40,443 nt of DNA from Lentisphaeria bacterium (GTDB taxonomy: Bacteria > Verrucomicrobiota > Lentisphaeria > Oligosphaerales > Oligosphaeraceae): positions 1 to 40,443 of the forward strand of contig JAKSPB010000026.1 of assembly GCA_024405215.1 (NCBI GenBank), in the 5' to 3' direction. Numbering within the stretch: position 1 is the stretch's first letter; the number at the start of each line of letters is the position of its first letter. Positions 8,384 to 16,574 of the stretch are shown here, in pieces. Below the pieces are notes generated by a model. It was not told where the DNA came from. It worked only from the letters and a program-made list of their open reading frames with translations, and did no database searches. The position numbers were made by a program, and so were the translations under genes.

Positions 8384-10540
8384 ATGGCAAACAGCCGACG
8401 CTTTGAAATCACGGAACTTTTCCCTCAGCCGAAACAGGTTATTCTGGGCGAGGGAATCAGTGAACTTGCCATGGACGTACGTCTGTCCACCAGCAATGTC
8501 CTGCCGGTTCAGCGCAAGGCCTTGCGGTCCATTCTGACCATGGCCGGCGTGCGCGTGGTTGCGAATAAGAAGAAGTATGTGGTAGATGCGCAGGTTCTTG
8601 ACCCGGAGGCGTTTGATCTCAGCCAGGTCCCGGAGGGCGTCCGGAAGGACTTCTACGAGCTGGAGATCAAGGGCAGCGAGGTCTTCATCCGCACTCCCTT
8701 CCAGGAGGGCATGGTCTGGGCTGCGCAGACGTTGGCGCTTCTTTTCAACATGATGTTCAAGGGCATGGCTGTGCCGAATCTGGTGTTGCGCGACTGGCCA
8801 CTGGTTCCCCAGCGCGGTCTGATGATGGATCTGGACTGGGGGACGGAGCGGATGGGGACTTCCGAGTGGTTCCAGGCCTTGGATTGCATGAGCCGGATGC
8901 ATCTGAACCTATGCGGCGTCGGCATCTACGACTGCCGTCCTGATGTCCGGACCAGCCAGTCTTCCAAGCCTTCGGAGTTCCTTCTGACTGCGATTCATGA
9001 TGAACCCGTTTCCAACGAACCCGTTTCCACCAGTCGCTTCCGCTACTACAATGTCAAATATGACCGCTGGTACGATCGCACGGCGTCTCCCGCCCTCTAT
9101 GATGCGGACTGTTTCGATGAAGTCCTGACCTACGGTCGTGAACGCGGTATCGTCATCTTCCCGATGATGAACCTCATGGGGCGTTCCACGCTCCTGCCGC
9201 GGTTGATTCCTGCTTTGTCCGCCTGCGATGAGAAGGGCAAGCCGACCGGCTATGGCCTGTGTCTCTCTTCCGCTGCGGCGCGCAAGGCCCTGTCGGATTT
9301 CCTGGGCAGTTTCCTGGATCGTTATTTCGAGGATGGCGTGGAGTATTTCCATCTGGGATTCGACGACCTTTCCGACATTCATCCTCATGCGGAGGATGGC
9401 GCCGCGGAGTCCGTCTGGTGCAAGTGCGCGAAATGCCGGAAGCTTTCCCACGGAAAACTCTTTGCGCAGTTCTTGCAGTGGATTGTGGAATTCCTCTCTT
9501 CCAAGGGCGTAGGCAAAGTCGTGCTTTACAGCGATCAGCTGCTGCAGGGCGAAAAGCTTCTCGGCGCGGATCTGGAGGCGTTGCTGAAAGATGAATCCTT
9601 CTCCTCCAAGGTTGTGATAGACTGGCAGGAGGGTTCCAAGGAGAAGGCCGGAAAGGGCAACGCCGAGAAGCTCAAGTCCGTGGAGTCCTGGCTGGGGCCC
9701 GTGGGCAACCGTGGCAGCTACGCCTGCTATTCCAGCGCCTTGGAGGCGGTGGATGCGGTTGCTGTGGAGGCGGTGAAAGAGGAATCTGACGGCGTGCTGA
9801 TGCGGGGACAGTTCGATCCCGCGTTCCTGGAACAGTTGGCCATGCTTGGCGTGCGGTGCTGGGAGACCCCGGATTGGGAGGAGGATACCCTGGAAGCCCT
9901 GAGAAGACGCTGGGCCGATCTGGAGTGGAGCAATTGCAGCGAGCAATATCTCTCCGCCTTGGATGAACTGAGGAAACTTTCCGAAGACGAGTTGAATCAG
10001 ATTGGACTGCCGTGGAATTATCTGACGGTCTGCGCCGATCCGAAGAAGCCTTTCCTGCCGGCTTATCCCGCCGACGCCCTGGCCGCTCTGGAGGCACGGA
10101 AGGCCACGGCTGCGAAAATGCAGAAACTTGCCGAACGCGCATCCGTATTGGCGGAGAGTGCGGCGTCCATCATGGGCGGCAATCATTGGAATGAGACGCA
10201 GGGGGCCTCCTTGCAGAGCATTCTGGCCCACGCGCAGCGAATCCGTTTCCAGGCGGAGTTCTTTGAGACGTTGCTGAAAGTCAAGGCGGCGCTGGCGAAG
10301 AAGTCCGGCGGAAAGGCGGAAGCCTGCAAGGTGCTGGACGAGACTTTGGCGGAGATGGGGGGCTTGCTGAAGGACATTGAAGAGAATATGTCCGATTGCC
10401 TGTTGTGGATTGTCATGCAGCAGCTGGGTTCTCAGAAACTTTACCTTGAGAAACTGCAGGAGGCCCTGAAGAAGAGCAAGGCTACGCCCCAATTGACCTG
10501 GACCTTGTCGGTGGATTGGGCGGTCCCTGAAGACAAATAG
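8384..10540 (+). CDS. glycoside hydrolase family 20-like protein
   Basis: This 718-residue protein has the layout of a GH20 beta-N-acetylhexosaminidase relative: an N-terminal domain (about residues 10-135) with GMVWAAQTL, then LRDWPLVPQRGLMMDLDWG at about 135-153, which matches the start of the GH20 barrel. The block FHLGFDDL gives D327-D328 where hexosaminidases normally have the catalytic Asp-Glu pair. The general acid is thus Asp rather than Glu, or the enzyme works differently. The C-terminal 200 residues are helical and charged. No signal peptide is seen, so the protein seems cytoplasmic. AAGGAG at 8369-8374 is a good ribosome-binding site. It could be a divergent or inactive glycosidase. 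Confidence 0.6.
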   Translation: MANSRRFEITELFPQPKQVILGEGISELAMDVRLSTSNVLPVQRKALRSILTMAGVRVVANKKKYVVDAQVLDPEAFDLSQVPEGVRKDFYELEIKGSEVFIRTPFQEGMVWAAQTLALLFNMMFKGMAVPNLVLRDWPLVPQRGLMMDLDWGTERMGTSEWFQALDCMSRMHLNLCGVGIYDCRPDVRTSQSSKPSEFLLTAIHDEPVSNEPVSTSRFRYYNVKYDRWYDRTASPALYDADCFDEVLTYGRERGIVIFPMMNLMGRSTLLPRLIPALSACDEKGKPTGYGLCLSSAAARKALSDFLGSFLDRYFEDGVEYFHLGFDDLSDIHPHAEDGAAESVWCKCAKCRKLSHGKLFAQFLQWIVEFLSSKGVGKVVLYSDQLLQGEKLLGADLEALLKDESFSSKVVIDWQEGSKEKAGKGNAEKLKSVESWLGPVGNRGSYACYSSALEAVDAVAVEAVKEESDGVLMRGQFDPAFLEQLAMLGVRCWETPDWEEDTLEALRRRWADLEWSNCSEQYLSALDELRKLSEDELNQIGLPWNYLTVCADPKKPFLPAYPADALAALEARKATAAKMQKLAERASVLAESAASIMGGNHWNETQGASLQSILAHAQRIRFQAEFFETLLKVKAALAKKSGGKAEACKVLDETLAEMGGLLKDIEENMSDCLLWIVMQQLGSQKLYLEKLQEALKKSKATPQLTWTLSVDWAVPEDK

Positions 10541-10579
10541 ACTTGGAAGATCGGTTCGCCTGGTAGTGGAGCAAAAGCG

Positions 10580-10632
10580 AAAAGGGCTGTTGCAAAACCT
10601 CAAATCGAGGTGGCGACGGCCCTTTTTGTTTT
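10580..10632 (+). terminator. intrinsic terminator after the GH20-like gene
   Basis: AAAAGGGC (10580-10587) pairs with GCCCTTTTT (10619-10627), and an internal hairpin CCTC/GAGG sits between. A T-rich run follows. It lies about 40 bases after the stop codon. Confidence 0.8.
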
Positions 10633-10827
10633 AGAGTTTCGCAGGAGGATTCCCTTGGACGGTAATGTCGTTGGTGGGAAGGTCATGGCATGCCTAGGAT
10701 GATTGCAATTCATGTAATCGTCATTTGTTTTGCCTTTTGTTGTAATTCGAAAGGGAAAGCCCGTGGATTTTGGATTTCGTCGTTGTTCCTGCCGTCCGTT
10801 TTGGGGAAATCTCTTACATTATGCGCC

Positions 10828-11493
10828 ATGCGCATCAAGAACGACGGAAAATTGCAGGCCTTGCTGGCGGCTTCTGAAGCCCGCGCCCGTGGGGAACGCC
10901 CCAGTGGCGAGGCCCATGCCTGGGAAGTCCGGCAGATTTCCCGGAAGGCGGCTCCCGCCGCAGTGGTGGATGCCACAGGCGTGGCGCAGAAGGTTCGCAT
11001 CCTGGGCATGGACACGGCGCTTCGGAAGACCGGCTGGGGCATCATCGACGTGGTCGGCAAGAAGTGGGTCGCCGTGGATTGCGGCGTCATTGTGAATCCG
11101 CCCGCCGTCTCCATTACGGACTGCATGCGCCATCTGAACAACGCCATCAAGGGCCTTCTGGAGCGTTACAGTCCCGATGCCGCGACCATCGAGGGCGGTT
11201 TCTACTGCAAGAACGCCCGCACGGCCATCGTGCTGGGGACCGCGCGCGGGGCGGTCCTGGGCGTCCTGGCGGAAGCGCAGCTTCCGGTCTATGAATATGC
11301 GCCCCGCCGGGTCAAGCAGGTCGTGGCGGGGCGTGGCGACGCGACCAAAGAGCAGGTGGCGCTGATGGTTTCAAAGCTTCTGCACATCCAGGTGGACAAT
11401 CTGGCGAACGACTCCACGGATGCCCTTGGGCTGGCCATTTGCCATGCCGCCGCCTTGATGAATCCTGCTGTTGAATTGGAAAATCCTTTGTAG
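10828..11493 (+). CDS. ruvC: crossover junction endodeoxyribonuclease RuvC, with N-terminal extension
   Basis: This 221-residue protein is RuvC, the Holliday junction resolvase. The RuvC fold begins at VRILGMDTALRKTGWG (residues 56-71). The acidic catalytic residues are visible as D62, E122 (IEGGFYC), and D195 with D198 (NDSTDAL), with the spacing seen in E. coli RuvC (D7, E66, D138, D141). About 55 residues precede the fold; typical RuvC starts right at it. The ATG at 10828 gives the shortest reasonable product; a longer frame to 10690 looks non-coding. No ruvA or ruvB is in the window. Its stop region carries one copy of the 12-bp duplication described at 11494. Confidence 0.9.
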   Translation: MRIKNDGKLQALLAASEARARGERPSGEAHAWEVRQISRKAAPAAVVDATGVAQKVRILGMDTALRKTGWGIIDVVGKKWVAVDCGVIVNPPAVSITDCMRHLNNAIKGLLERYSPDAATIEGGFYCKNARTAIVLGTARGAVLGVLAEAQLPVYEYAPRRVKQVVAGRGDATKEQVALMVSKLLHIQVDNLANDSTDALGLAICHAAALMNPAVELENPL

Positions 11494-11666
11494 TTTCAGA
11501 GGGGATGCCTTGCACCACGAATGAACACGAATGACCCCCAATGTGGCATCCAGGCAGGCGTTTCTGCAACGTCACCAGCCTGAACTGGCAAGAGGATGAT
11601 GGGTGTCCATAGGCGTGTATGGCGTGGTTCTGTAATCTCGTTCTGAATCGTAACAATCCTTTGTAG
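11482..11666. mobile_element. putative small non-autonomous insertion with 12-bp flanking duplication
   Basis: AATCCTTTGTAG occurs at 11482-11493 (including the ruvC stop) and again at 11655-11666, just before the pyrD start. The 161 bases between have imperfect inverted ends: ACCACGAATGAACACGAATG at about 11515, and a related ACCACGCC...ACACGCC pattern read on the other strand from about 11628. This looks like an inserted element that duplicated its target. No protein is encoded. A simple duplication is an alternative. Confidence 0.5.
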
Positions 11667-11670
11667 CATT

Positions 11671-12594
11671 ATGGCTGATCTTTCTGTCAATCTGGGAGGG
11701 ATTCTCCTCCGCAATCCCGTTGTCACCGCCTCCGGCACCTTCGGATACGGCGAAGAATATGCCGGGCTGGTGCCTTTTGAAAAACTGGGCGCGATTACCG
11801 TGAAGGGCGTGTCGCCCTTTGCCAATGACGGCAATCCCATGCCGCGGACCACGGAGGTCTTCGGCGGGATGCTCAATGCCATTGGGCTGGAAAATCCCGG
11901 CATTGACAAATTCCTCAAGAACGAACATTATCTTCCTTATCTGCGTACGCTGGACTGCCCGGTGATTGTCAACATGTGGGGACGCTCCGTTGAGCAGTAT
12001 GCGGAGGTGGCGGCTCGTCTGGAAGCGGAGAAGCAGGGGATTGCCGCATTGGAAATCAATATCTCCTGTCCCAATGTGAAGGCGGGCGGCATTGCCTTCG
12101 GCACAGATCCGGTGCAGGCGGCCAAGGTGGTTTCCGCCGTGCGTGCGGCGACTTCCATCCCCCTGATTACCAAGCTCTCGCCCAACGTGACGCGCATCGG
12201 CGATTTCGCCAAGGCCGTGGTGGATGCCGGCAGTGACATGATTTCCCTGATCAACACCTTGACGGGACTGGCCATCGACTTGGAGACGAGGCGAAGCAAA
12301 TTGGCGAATTTCACGGGCGGTTTTTCCGGGCCGGCGCTGAAGCCCGTGGCGCTGCGCATGGTCTATGAGGCGCACCAGGCAGTGCCCAATACGCCGATTG
12401 TCGGTATGGGCGGAGTTCGGAATGGCCATGACGCGCTGGAGTTCATGATGGCTGGTGCGACGGCGGTGGGCGTGGGAACCGCCATTTTCGGCAATCCGAA
12501 GTGCTTGCTGGAGATCCCTGAAGAGATGAACCGCTGGCTGGATGCGCATGGCGTGGCATCCGTCCGGGAAATTATCGGAAGTCTTCAACGGTAG
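11671..12594 (+). CDS. pyrD: dihydroorotate dehydrogenase, class 1B catalytic subunit
   Basis: The 307-residue protein matches the class 1 dihydroorotate dehydrogenase catalytic subunit, a flavin enzyme of pyrimidine synthesis that oxidises dihydroorotate to orotate. The N-terminus (NPVVTASGTFGYGEEY) and the lysine in ITVKGVS (K45) are typical. The catalytic base is Cys in ISCPNVK (C133), which marks class 1; the length and the block NTLTGLAIDLETR suggest class 1B, which normally works with the PyrK electron-transfer subunit. No pyrK is in the window. The ATG at 11671 directly follows the 12-bp duplication. Confidence 0.93.
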   Translation: MADLSVNLGGILLRNPVVTASGTFGYGEEYAGLVPFEKLGAITVKGVSPFANDGNPMPRTTEVFGGMLNAIGLENPGIDKFLKNEHYLPYLRTLDCPVIVNMWGRSVEQYAEVAARLEAEKQGIAALEINISCPNVKAGGIAFGTDPVQAAKVVSAVRAATSIPLITKLSPNVTRIGDFAKAVVDAGSDMISLINTLTGLAIDLETRRSKLANFTGGFSGPALKPVALRMVYEAHQAVPNTPIVGMGGVRNGHDALEFMMAGATAVGVGTAIFGNPKCLLEIPEEMNRWLDAHGVASVREIIGSLQR

Positions 12595-12756
12595 TTGAGG
12601 AAATTGCAAAAGCCGTTTCCGTTGCCAGGAAAAGGGGGGGCTGGGCTTTTCTCCAAGGCTTGCGCCTCTGGCACGGGACACGAGCTGCCTAAGGGCGGAC
12701 TAGGCTTTTTTTCAAGGCTTGCGCCTCTGGCACGGGACAAGTCCGTGCCGTCAATT
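12595..12756. repeat. repeat remnants between pyrD and asnA: palindrome half-copy and two 59-bp tandem units
   Basis: TTGAGGAAATTGCAAAAGCC at about 12595-12614 matches the left end of the long palindromic repeat family. Two tandem units of about 59 bases follow; their cores at 12654-12680 and 12713-12739 are identical over 27 bases and contain GGCTTGCGCCTCTGGCACGG. Read on the other strand, this core is related to the GTCCTGTGCCCGA...GCGCAAGC hairpin repeat at 16413 and 24275. No gene is seen in this 326-base gap. Confidence 0.6.
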
Positions 12757-12800
12757 CATAAGCGGAAATTCATTTCGTTTTCTTTTTTTATGAAATCGGT

Positions 12801-12891
12801 GGGTAAATCTCTCCGTGTGGAACATATTATTACCCTTTCCGTTTCCTTGACGGAAAACACCATTTTCCTGCAGAGTGGCTAATCTCTGCAG
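12801..12891. promoter_or_regulatory. asnA leader with inverted repeats
   Basis: CTGCAGAG (12868-12875) and CTCTGCAG (12884-12891) are a perfect inverted repeat separated by eight bases, 30 bases upstream of the asnA ATG. Further upstream GGGTAA (12801-12806) is mirrored by TTACCC (12830-12835), and a -35-like TTGACG lies at 12847-12852. An operator or a leader hairpin is likely. The asnA start itself has no Shine-Dalgarno sequence, only a pyrimidine-rich tract. Confidence 0.4.
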
Positions 12892-12920
12892 TTCATGAGA
12901 TCTTTTTTCTTTTTCTCCTT

Positions 12921-13961
12921 ATGTCCAAACTACTTCTGCCTAGCGGCTACAAACCGCTTCTGGATGAGTTGACGACGGAAGTCGCCATCCGCAAAATCAA
13001 GGAGTCCTTTCAAGCCAACCTGGCTTTTGAATTGAATCTCCAGCGAGCCACCGCGCCTCTTTTCGTGCTTTCCGGCACAGGCATCAACGACGACCTGAAT
13101 GGAGTGGAGCGTCCTGTTTCCTTCCCCATCAAGGACTATGGTGAAGTCCGGGCGGAAATTGTACATTCCCTGGCCAAGTGGAAGCGCATGAAATTGGCTT
13201 CCTTGCGCCTTGCGCCCGGCTGCGGCATCTACACGGATATGAATGCCATCCGTCCCGACGAGGAACTGGACAACATCCATTCTCTCTATGTGGATCAGTG
13301 GGACTGGGAGAAGGTGATTACGGATGAACAGCGGAATCTGGGGATGTTGAAGGATACGGTTCGCCGCATCTACTATGCGCTTCGCCGCACGGAAGATGCG
13401 CTGTGCCGGGACTATCCTGTGCTGACGCCGTTCCTGCCTGAGGAAATCCATTTCCATTTTTCCGAGGATTTGGAGGCCAGTTATCCGGAGCTTACGCCGA
13501 AGGAACGGGAGGATAAGGTCTGCCAGGAGGAGGGGGCTGTCTTCCTGATCGGCATTGGCGGCGAGCTGCCCTTGAGTGGAAAACCCCATGACGGACGTGC
13601 GCCGGATTATGACGACTGGACGACGGAGAGTTCTGCCGGACATCACGGATTGAACGGTGACCTCCTGGTCTGGAATCCTGTCCTGAAGCGATCCTTCGAA
13701 CTTTCTTCCATGGGAATCCGTGTAGATTGCACGGCGTTGTTGAAACAGTTGAAGATGCGCGGGCAGGAAGCGCGGCTGAAGCTGCAGTTCCATCAGGAGA
13801 TGCTGGCTGGCCGCCTCCCGCTGTGCATTGGCGGCGGCATCGGCCAGAGCCGTCTGTGCATGCTATTGCTGCACAAGGCGCATATCGGTGAAATCCAGAG
13901 TAGCATCTGGCCAGCAGAGATGGTGGCGAAGTGCCGGGAACACAATATTCCCCTTCTCTGA
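12921..13961 (+). CDS. asnA: aspartate-ammonia ligase (asparagine synthetase A)
   Basis: The 346-residue protein matches AsnA, the ammonia-dependent asparagine synthetase related to class II aminoacyl-tRNA synthetases. Typical blocks are visible in order: LNLQRATAPLFVLSGTGINDDLNGVERPVSFPIK in pieces over residues 40-75, ALAKWKRMKL, GIYTDMNAIRPDEELDNIHSLYVDQWDWEKV, and near the end LPLCIGGGIGQSRLCMLLL. The length is close to the E. coli enzyme (330). The ATG at 12921 gives the normal N-terminus. It has a possible regulatory inverted repeat upstream and no clear Shine-Dalgarno sequence. Confidence 0.94.
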   Translation: MSKLLLPSGYKPLLDELTTEVAIRKIKESFQANLAFELNLQRATAPLFVLSGTGINDDLNGVERPVSFPIKDYGEVRAEIVHSLAKWKRMKLASLRLAPGCGIYTDMNAIRPDEELDNIHSLYVDQWDWEKVITDEQRNLGMLKDTVRRIYYALRRTEDALCRDYPVLTPFLPEEIHFHFSEDLEASYPELTPKEREDKVCQEEGAVFLIGIGGELPLSGKPHDGRAPDYDDWTTESSAGHHGLNGDLLVWNPVLKRSFELSSMGIRVDCTALLKQLKMRGQEARLKLQFHQEMLAGRLPLCIGGGIGQSRLCMLLLHKAHIGEIQSSIWPAEMVAKCREHNIPLL

Positions 13962-14088
13962 TCTACGCGGGCCGGGAGGAAAACTCCTGGCTGTTTGAAT
14001 TTTGTTTTCGGGACGGTTTGTTGGCTGGTATTCGCCAGGGCATTCCGTTGTGTCCGGAAACGTCCCTTTTCTCTTTTTTGGAACCACA

Positions 14089-16173
14089 ATGAATAATTCC
14101 ATTTGCCTGGAGGCAATCCGCTGGGGACTTCGGCAGTTCTCCTATAAGGATTTTGTTGCCTTCGTCCAGTCTAGCCCTGCGTTGAAAAGCGCTTTGACGA
14201 AAGGGGGGTTCTCCTTGAACGCCAATAACTTTCGCCAGGAAAACACCGTCCGGCGCCTTCTGAATGTCCTTTCGCGGCGGGAAGAGTTCGCGCAGTCACT
14301 CATGACGACAATCGCCAGAGGGCGCCTGGAGGTGGAAAAGAAGCCCAATGGCCTTCTGCCCGGTGGGGCGGCGACCTTCAAATGGCTGGAAGAACATTGG
14401 CGGGACAAGTTCGCGGAGATGGCGGATGCTAGGCCGCTGGCGATTCTTTTTTATCGCGATGAGGCCCATGTGAGACTGGCGCGCATGGCGGAACTGCTGA
14501 TGAAGGCACGCAGTTTCTGGAAGACGGGGAAGAGCCAGCCCCGGGGCAAGGCTGCCGCCACTCGTGCCGTGCGCGAACATTGCATGGCTGCCATGGAGAA
14601 GCTGATTGTCCAGAAGAGGCAAGGCGAACCGCGCAAAGAGGAGAACCTGACGTCCAGTCTGGTCCAGCCGATGTTGCCAGGGCTGCTGCCGCTGACAGCC
14701 TCCTCTGCGGTTGAGGAGAAGAAAGCGCCGGAGATTGTCCCTGGTGAAGTTCTTGCCAAGTCCGGAGAAGAGCCAAAAGCTGTTGAATTGGCTGCGGAGG
14801 AACCATCCGAGGCGCCAATGGTTTCCGAGAGGGCGGGAGGCAAGCAGCCGGAAGCCTTCACTGGGGCAAAGGAGCCAGAAGAAGGAGGAAGTGCGGAGAA
14901 GATGCGTCAGGATCTTTCCCGGGCGCGTCAGCGCAATGGCGAACTTTCCCGGGAAAATGACGCTCTGCGGAAGAATCTGCGTACCCAGAAGGATCTCCAT
15001 GAGAAGGCGTTGAATGCCCAGAAGCAGGAAACGGAAAAACTGCAGAGGCAGCTGGCGGAAGTAAAAGAGGATTTTGATGATGCCATCGATGAACTGCGGG
15101 ACGAGTTCACGCAGGTCCAGCAGAATCAGATGAATAGCTTCTATGCCCAGTCCCTTGGCATTCATCCAGAACAGCTGAGTATGCTTTATGAGGCGCAAAA
15201 TGTTACCCAGAATCTCCGGGGAAGGGTGGATAAGCTGCTGTCAAAACAGCGCGAAATGGACAAGAAATACGGCACTGTGGAAAGATTGCAGAATGAGGAA
15301 CGCAATCTGGAACAAATGCTCCAGCGTGTGCGCGGGGCCATTGAGAATGCCATCAATGTGGTTCCGGGGCTGGGGGATGTTGAAAAAGAACTGGAACGGA
15401 AACTGGTGGAGATTCGCCATCAGCTGAGAAAGGATCCCAACGAGGGCGAGTGTGCCTTGCAGGGAATCTTGCCGCGGTTGCTGACCTATTTGAAAGAGAC
15501 CCCTTTGAACGAGGAGCATTCTCTGGAAAAATTGCAGGAGGTCGAGGGCTTCCTGAGGACGCCGCTGGCCAATGCCATTCTGGCGCCCGACGAGCGGAAA
15601 AATGTCCAGGACGTCCTGGAAGACCGCCGTCGGAAGGTTCAGAAGGGAATTGAAGTGGCCTCCAAGGTCGCTTCCATTCCAGAAGAGCCGATGTCGGGGG
15701 TGGGGGAACGGATGTTACAGGTCATTCGGATGGATTGGTATTTGGAAAAATACCAGAATATCGAGATTTACATCGATGGCTATAATGTCATCAAACTGGA
15801 TCCCATCTTGAGCGTGCACGAAAAGGCTGTCAATGGCTTCCAGAGTGTCCGCGATGAGTTGATCGGACGGTGCCGGCGCATTGCCAAGCTCTTCCGGAAG
15901 GTAGTGCTGGTCTTTGATGGCAACCTGCCTACGGATAGTGTGAGCCAGCCAGGAGACAATCTGACGGTGGTCTATGCCGCGAAGAAGAATTCTGACCAGA
16001 ATGCCGGCAACTGGATTGTTCAGCGCCTGGCAGAAGAGGAGGCGAAAGACGAGGCACAGGAACAGGTGATGCGCTGGATTGTCACCAATGACCACGGGTT
16101 GCGCGCCCGTGTGGCCAATCTCTGTGATGGGTATGTGGACAATGCTACCCTGGCTGCTTTCATGGCGCGGTAA
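14089..16173 (+). CDS. coiled-coil protein with C-terminal NYN (PIN-like) ribonuclease domain
   Basis: This 694-residue protein combines an N-terminal helical region (1-200), an acidic Pro/Ala/Glu-rich linker (about 205-285), a long coiled coil (about 290-360, with a further helical region to about 540) and a C-terminal NYN/YacP-like domain (about 555-694). In the NYN part IYIDGYNVIK places the first catalytic Asp at D563. VVLVFDGN follows, then a Lys/Asn/Asp-rich block KKNSDQNAGNW, then WIVTNDHGLRARV, matching the PIN-type acidic constellation. NYN proteins of this type are Mg-dependent nucleases; in YacP/Rae1 relatives they act on ribosome-bound mRNA. The start at 14089 was preferred to 14002 because it begins the conserved-looking helical part. 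The function of the long N-terminal part is unknown. Confidence 0.7.
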   Translation: MNNSICLEAIRWGLRQFSYKDFVAFVQSSPALKSALTKGGFSLNANNFRQENTVRRLLNVLSRREEFAQSLMTTIARGRLEVEKKPNGLLPGGAATFKWLEEHWRDKFAEMADARPLAILFYRDEAHVRLARMAELLMKARSFWKTGKSQPRGKAAATRAVREHCMAAMEKLIVQKRQGEPRKEENLTSSLVQPMLPGLLPLTASSAVEEKKAPEIVPGEVLAKSGEEPKAVELAAEEPSEAPMVSERAGGKQPEAFTGAKEPEEGGSAEKMRQDLSRARQRNGELSRENDALRKNLRTQKDLHEKALNAQKQETEKLQRQLAEVKEDFDDAIDELRDEFTQVQQNQMNSFYAQSLGIHPEQLSMLYEAQNVTQNLRGRVDKLLSKQREMDKKYGTVERLQNEERNLEQMLQRVRGAIENAINVVPGLGDVEKELERKLVEIRHQLRKDPNEGECALQGILPRLLTYLKETPLNEEHSLEKLQEVEGFLRTPLANAILAPDERKNVQDVLEDRRRKVQKGIEVASKVASIPEEPMSGVGERMLQVIRMDWYLEKYQNIEIYIDGYNVIKLDPILSVHEKAVNGFQSVRDELIGRCRRIAKLFRKVVLVFDGNLPTDSVSQPGDNLTVVYAAKKNSDQNAGNWIVQRLAEEEAKDEAQEQVMRWIVTNDHGLRARVANLCDGYVDNATLAAFMAR

Positions 16174-16199
16174 ATTCGAATGGCAGACAACAGGCGAAA

Positions 16200-16318
16200 G
16201 CCTTCGGCGTAATCGCCGAAGGCGGCTTTGGAAGATTGCCGGAACAACGACAGGCCCGAAAGGGGCCAGCGCCGAAGGCGGAAGGTAACCGGATGTGGAG
16301 CGATAGCGGGACATCCGG
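16200..16318. repeat. multi-hairpin repeat, copy 1
   Basis: Three hairpins follow each other: GCCTTCGGCG/CGCCGAAGGC at 16200-16223, GGCCC/GGGGCC at about 16253-16266, and CCGGATGT/ACATCCGG at 16289-16318 with loop GGAGCGATAGCGGG. The last loop recurs, in the opposite orientation and on a different stem, at 27704-27733. This fills the start of the 401-base gap after the NYN gene. I see no gene here. Confidence 0.6.
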
Positions 16319-16412
16319 ATAGGAGCGCAAAGCAAGCAAGGCAATCTGGCTGGGGAATTGGCGGCTACCCGCGCAAGGATGCGCGGGCGCAGACAGAAAT
16401 AGGAACAATATC

Positions 16413-16494
16413 CCTGCGTTTCCGTTAGATGGCTCGTCCTGTGCCCGATGCGCAAGCTTCGGGAAAATGCCAAGCCAGAACACGCAGGAAACTT
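16413..16494. repeat. core-conserved hairpin repeat, copy 1
   Basis: Outer arms CCTGCGT (16413-16419) and ACGCAGG (16482-16488) enclose the blocks TTTCCGTTAG, GTCCTGTGCCCGA and GCGCAAGC. A second copy at 24275-24363 shares these blocks in the same order. The 12654-12739 tandem units carry a related core on the other strand. Confidence 0.6.
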
Positions 16495-16515
16495 AAGTGT
16501 ATATTTACCCAACAG

Positions 16516-16549
16516 AAAAGGGCTGTTGCATTGGCAACAGCCCTTTTTT
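16516..16549. terminator. bidirectional intrinsic terminator
   Basis: AAAAGGGCTGTTGC (16516-16529) and GCAACAGCCCTTTT (16534-16547) form a perfect 14-bp stem with a 4-base loop. Both sides have A or T runs, so it can stop transcription from the NYN gene (plus) and from the convergent minus-strand gene ending at 16575. Confidence 0.9.
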
Positions 16550-16574
16550 CGTTTAGAATCAGCCTGCGGGAAGA

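Noticed and set aside
12595-12882. 95-residue plus-strand frame between pyrD and asnA
   Set aside because: Made of repeat sequence and a low-complexity leader; no domain or ribosome-binding site.
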